NCBI GenBank assembly: GCA_032191485.1
Contig: JAVDOI010000003.1
Location: 2,203,463 to 2,267,462 of the forward strand
Length of the DNA: 64,000 nt
Direction of reading: 5' to 3'
DNA from: Leptoclinus maculatus
Lineage: Eukaryota; Chordata; Actinopteri; Perciformes; Stichaeidae
The notes under the pieces were generated by a model. It saw only the letters and a program-made list of their open reading frames with translations, had not been told where the DNA came from and did not search any database. Shown piece after piece: positions 62,690 through 64,000 of the stretch (position 1 is the stretch's first letter; the number at the start of each line of letters is the position of its first letter). The position numbers were made by a program, and so were the translations under genes.

Positions 62690-62995
62690 CCCGAGAGTCA
62701 GTGTTGGACGTGTCAGGACGGCACGTCTGTGGCCGCTTACAGTTCCTTTTCAAAATAAACTTCGATTTTAGGTTTAGTTGTGCAACAAAAGTATTGGGTT
62801 TGGTTTAGGAAAAGATCATGGTTTGTGTTAAAATAAGTATGTTTGTTACTTAAAAAACCTCCCCTAGTGAAATATGGAAGCAACGTAACAAAATGAAGGT
62901 TAAAACTCAACGTTGACTTGGTTTGGACATGAACAGCGCCCTCCTGGGTGAAAGTCTTGTTTTCGTTTGACCCGAGGTATGTTACGAGTGGGAGT
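62690..62995 (+). repeat. Dispersed repeat A, copy 7
   Basis: Reads caacaaaagtattgggtttg, ggaaaagatcatggtttgtg, ttaaaataagtatgtttgtt, caacgttgacttggtttgg, cagcgccctcctgggtgaaa and gtttgacccg. The best preserved copy of the core. Confidence 0.75.
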
Positions 62996-63379
62996 GACAA
63001 TGGACTCTTGTATTTGTCTTGTCTTGCCTTGTCTCTATCAAATAAAGAAGGATTGACAAAAAAGTCATCTATAGAGGATGAGATAAAACATAAATATAGA
63101 CCAGGCCAGTATGTACCAGTAGGTCTCCTTTACTCAGGAATGATTTCAGATAACAAGAATCCAAATGTTCCCTTCTTTAAATGACAGCGAGTCAGTCCGT
63201 CATGTACAGTACAGCACATGAAGCGTTACATCCAAGTGTTCCAAACATCAGGAGTGAACTGCATGTTTGACAAGGAGAGGAAAAAGTCCTGGATTTGAAG
63301 GAACACGAATCCAAATTAAAGATCATTTTTCAGTGCTGTCTGTCGTGTGTTTAACAGCTTGTTTGTGCTTTCTCTGCAG

Positions 63380-63426
63380 ATGGAGGTGGATGCAGACGAT
63401 AAGCGCCATCGAAACACGCTCCAAAG
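63380..63426 (+). CDS. myt1l: First coding exon of a myt1l-like gene (partial, apparent 1-bp frameshift)
   Basis: MYT1L is a neuronal C2HC zinc-finger transcription factor that acts in the nucleus. A pyrimidine-rich acceptor (tttgtgctttctctgcag) ends at 63379 and the ATG follows at once. The exon reads MEVDADDKRHR, then, after skipping one A in the AAA at 63412-63414, TRSK plus the first base of a Gly codon. It ends CCAAAG|GTATCT, a plausible donor. From memory, vertebrate MYT1L begins MEVDTEEKRHRTRSKG; both halves match and the exon stops inside the Gly codon. As written, the frame reads KRHRNTLQ, so the extra A is a base error, an allele or a real lesion. Only the first 15 codons are in the window; the zinc-finger exons would lie to the right. 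A paralogue (myt1la or myt1lb) cannot be chosen from this much sequence. The identification is from recalled family sequence; splice sites and frames are seen directly. Confidence 0.72.
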
Positions 63427-63444
63427 GTATCTGCACGGACACAC

Positions 63445-63484
63445 CACACACACACACACACGCACACACACACACACACACACA
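63445..63484. repeat. (CA)n microsatellite just inside the intron after the myt1l exon
   Basis: CA repeats start about 20 bp after the donor GT at 63427, with one cgca break. Confidence 0.95.
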
Positions 63485-63596
63485 GCGGCACTGCCATTCA
63501 GGGTGACCTTCACCCTCCCAACACAAACACACACAAGCACACACACATACTGTACACACACCACTGCACAAATCCCAGACTGTCACAGTTGAGTTG

Positions 63597-63732
63597 CCTC
63601 CTCTCTCTTTCTCTGTTCTCTTTCTCTTTCTCTTTCTCTTTCTCTTTCTCTTTCTCTTTCTCTTTCTCTTTCTCTTTCTCTTTCTCCCTCTCCTCTCTTT
63701 CTCTCTCTCTCTCCTCTCTTTCTCTCTCTCTC

Positions 63733-63767
<35 letters not shown>

Positions 63768-63769
63768 TA

Positions 63770-63827
<58 letters not shown>

Positions 63828-63968
63828 CTCTCTCTCTCTTCTCTCTCTCTCATCTCTCTCTCTCGTATCTCTCTCTCTTCTCTCTCTCTCTCCTCTCTCT
63901 CTCTCTTATCTCTCTCCTCTCTTTCTCTCTCTCTCTCTCTTATCTCTCTCTCTCTTCTCTCTCTATCT

Positions 63969-64000
<32 letters not shown>
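63597..64000. repeat. Long polypyrimidine tract reaching the window edge
   Basis: First a hexamer array (TTTCTC)n at about 63610-63685, then CT repeats with sporadic ttat, ccct and cat breaks to base 64000. More than 400 bp of almost pure pyrimidine, 170 bp into the intron after the first coding exon. Confidence 0.97.

Larger units (their letters stand above)
60880..63379. other. Non-coding, intron leading to the myt1l exon
   Basis: Contains repeat A copy 7. The last 20 bases are the polypyrimidine tract and acceptor of the coding exon. Confidence 0.5.

Overview
This is eukaryotic nuclear DNA from a teleost fish, probably a percomorph. The evidence is dense CA/GT and CT/GA microsatellites, a tRNA-derived teleost-type SINE, L2-type LINE fragments, many short hAT-type non-autonomous transposons with 8-bp target duplications, and almost no protein-coding sequence. 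There are no bacterial operons, CRISPR arrays or rRNA genes, and I found no convincing tRNA gene. Nearly all long open frames are simple repeats read as protein or chance frames.

The one coding segment I recognise is at the right end. At 63380-63426 a splice acceptor is followed directly by an ATG and a short exon whose translation matches the N-terminus of the neuronal zinc-finger transcription factor MYT1L as I remember it. The frame is intact only if one extra A near 63413 is discounted. The window is therefore best read as the 5' flank, non-coding first exons and 5' introns of a fish myt1l gene transcribed left to right. Three candidate 5' non-coding exons fit this: one ending at 19131, one ending at about 19789, and one at 56600-56651. 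A near-canonical RE1/NRSE (REST) site lies at 54915-54935, which suits a neuron-restricted gene. A separate compact TATA/CCAAT promoter with a possible first exon lies at about 5876-6180.

Layout. 1-13 kb: dispersed repeats (families I call A and B), the candidate promoter near 6 kb, an L2 3' end at 8.4-8.9 kb, and microsatellites. 13.87-16.04 kb: a decayed BED-type hAT transposon whose transposase remnant carries an internal 41-bp minisatellite, with a second hAT element nested in it. 17-28 kb: unique DNA with candidate 5' exons. 28.19-30.95 kb: about 120 bp of (CA)n, then a 2.5-kb array of 42-bp units, then a repeat A fragment. 31-46 kb: unique DNA, three short DNA transposons with target duplications, two repeat B copies with CTCF-like motifs, and microsatellites. 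46.08-47.78 kb: a SINE whose body has expanded into 29 perfectly phased 50-bp units. 52.9-54.46 kb: an internally deleted L2 with reverse-transcriptase motifs. 54.6-63.4 kb: microsatellites, the RE1 site, a candidate exon, a 47-bp tandem repeat and repeat A. 63.4-64 kb: myt1l exon, then intron turning into a long CT tract that reaches the window edge.

I see no new enzymatic or defence system. The most unusual features are three minisatellites at or inside transposable-element sequence (42 bp, 50 bp and 41 bp units) and the regulatory signals around myt1l.
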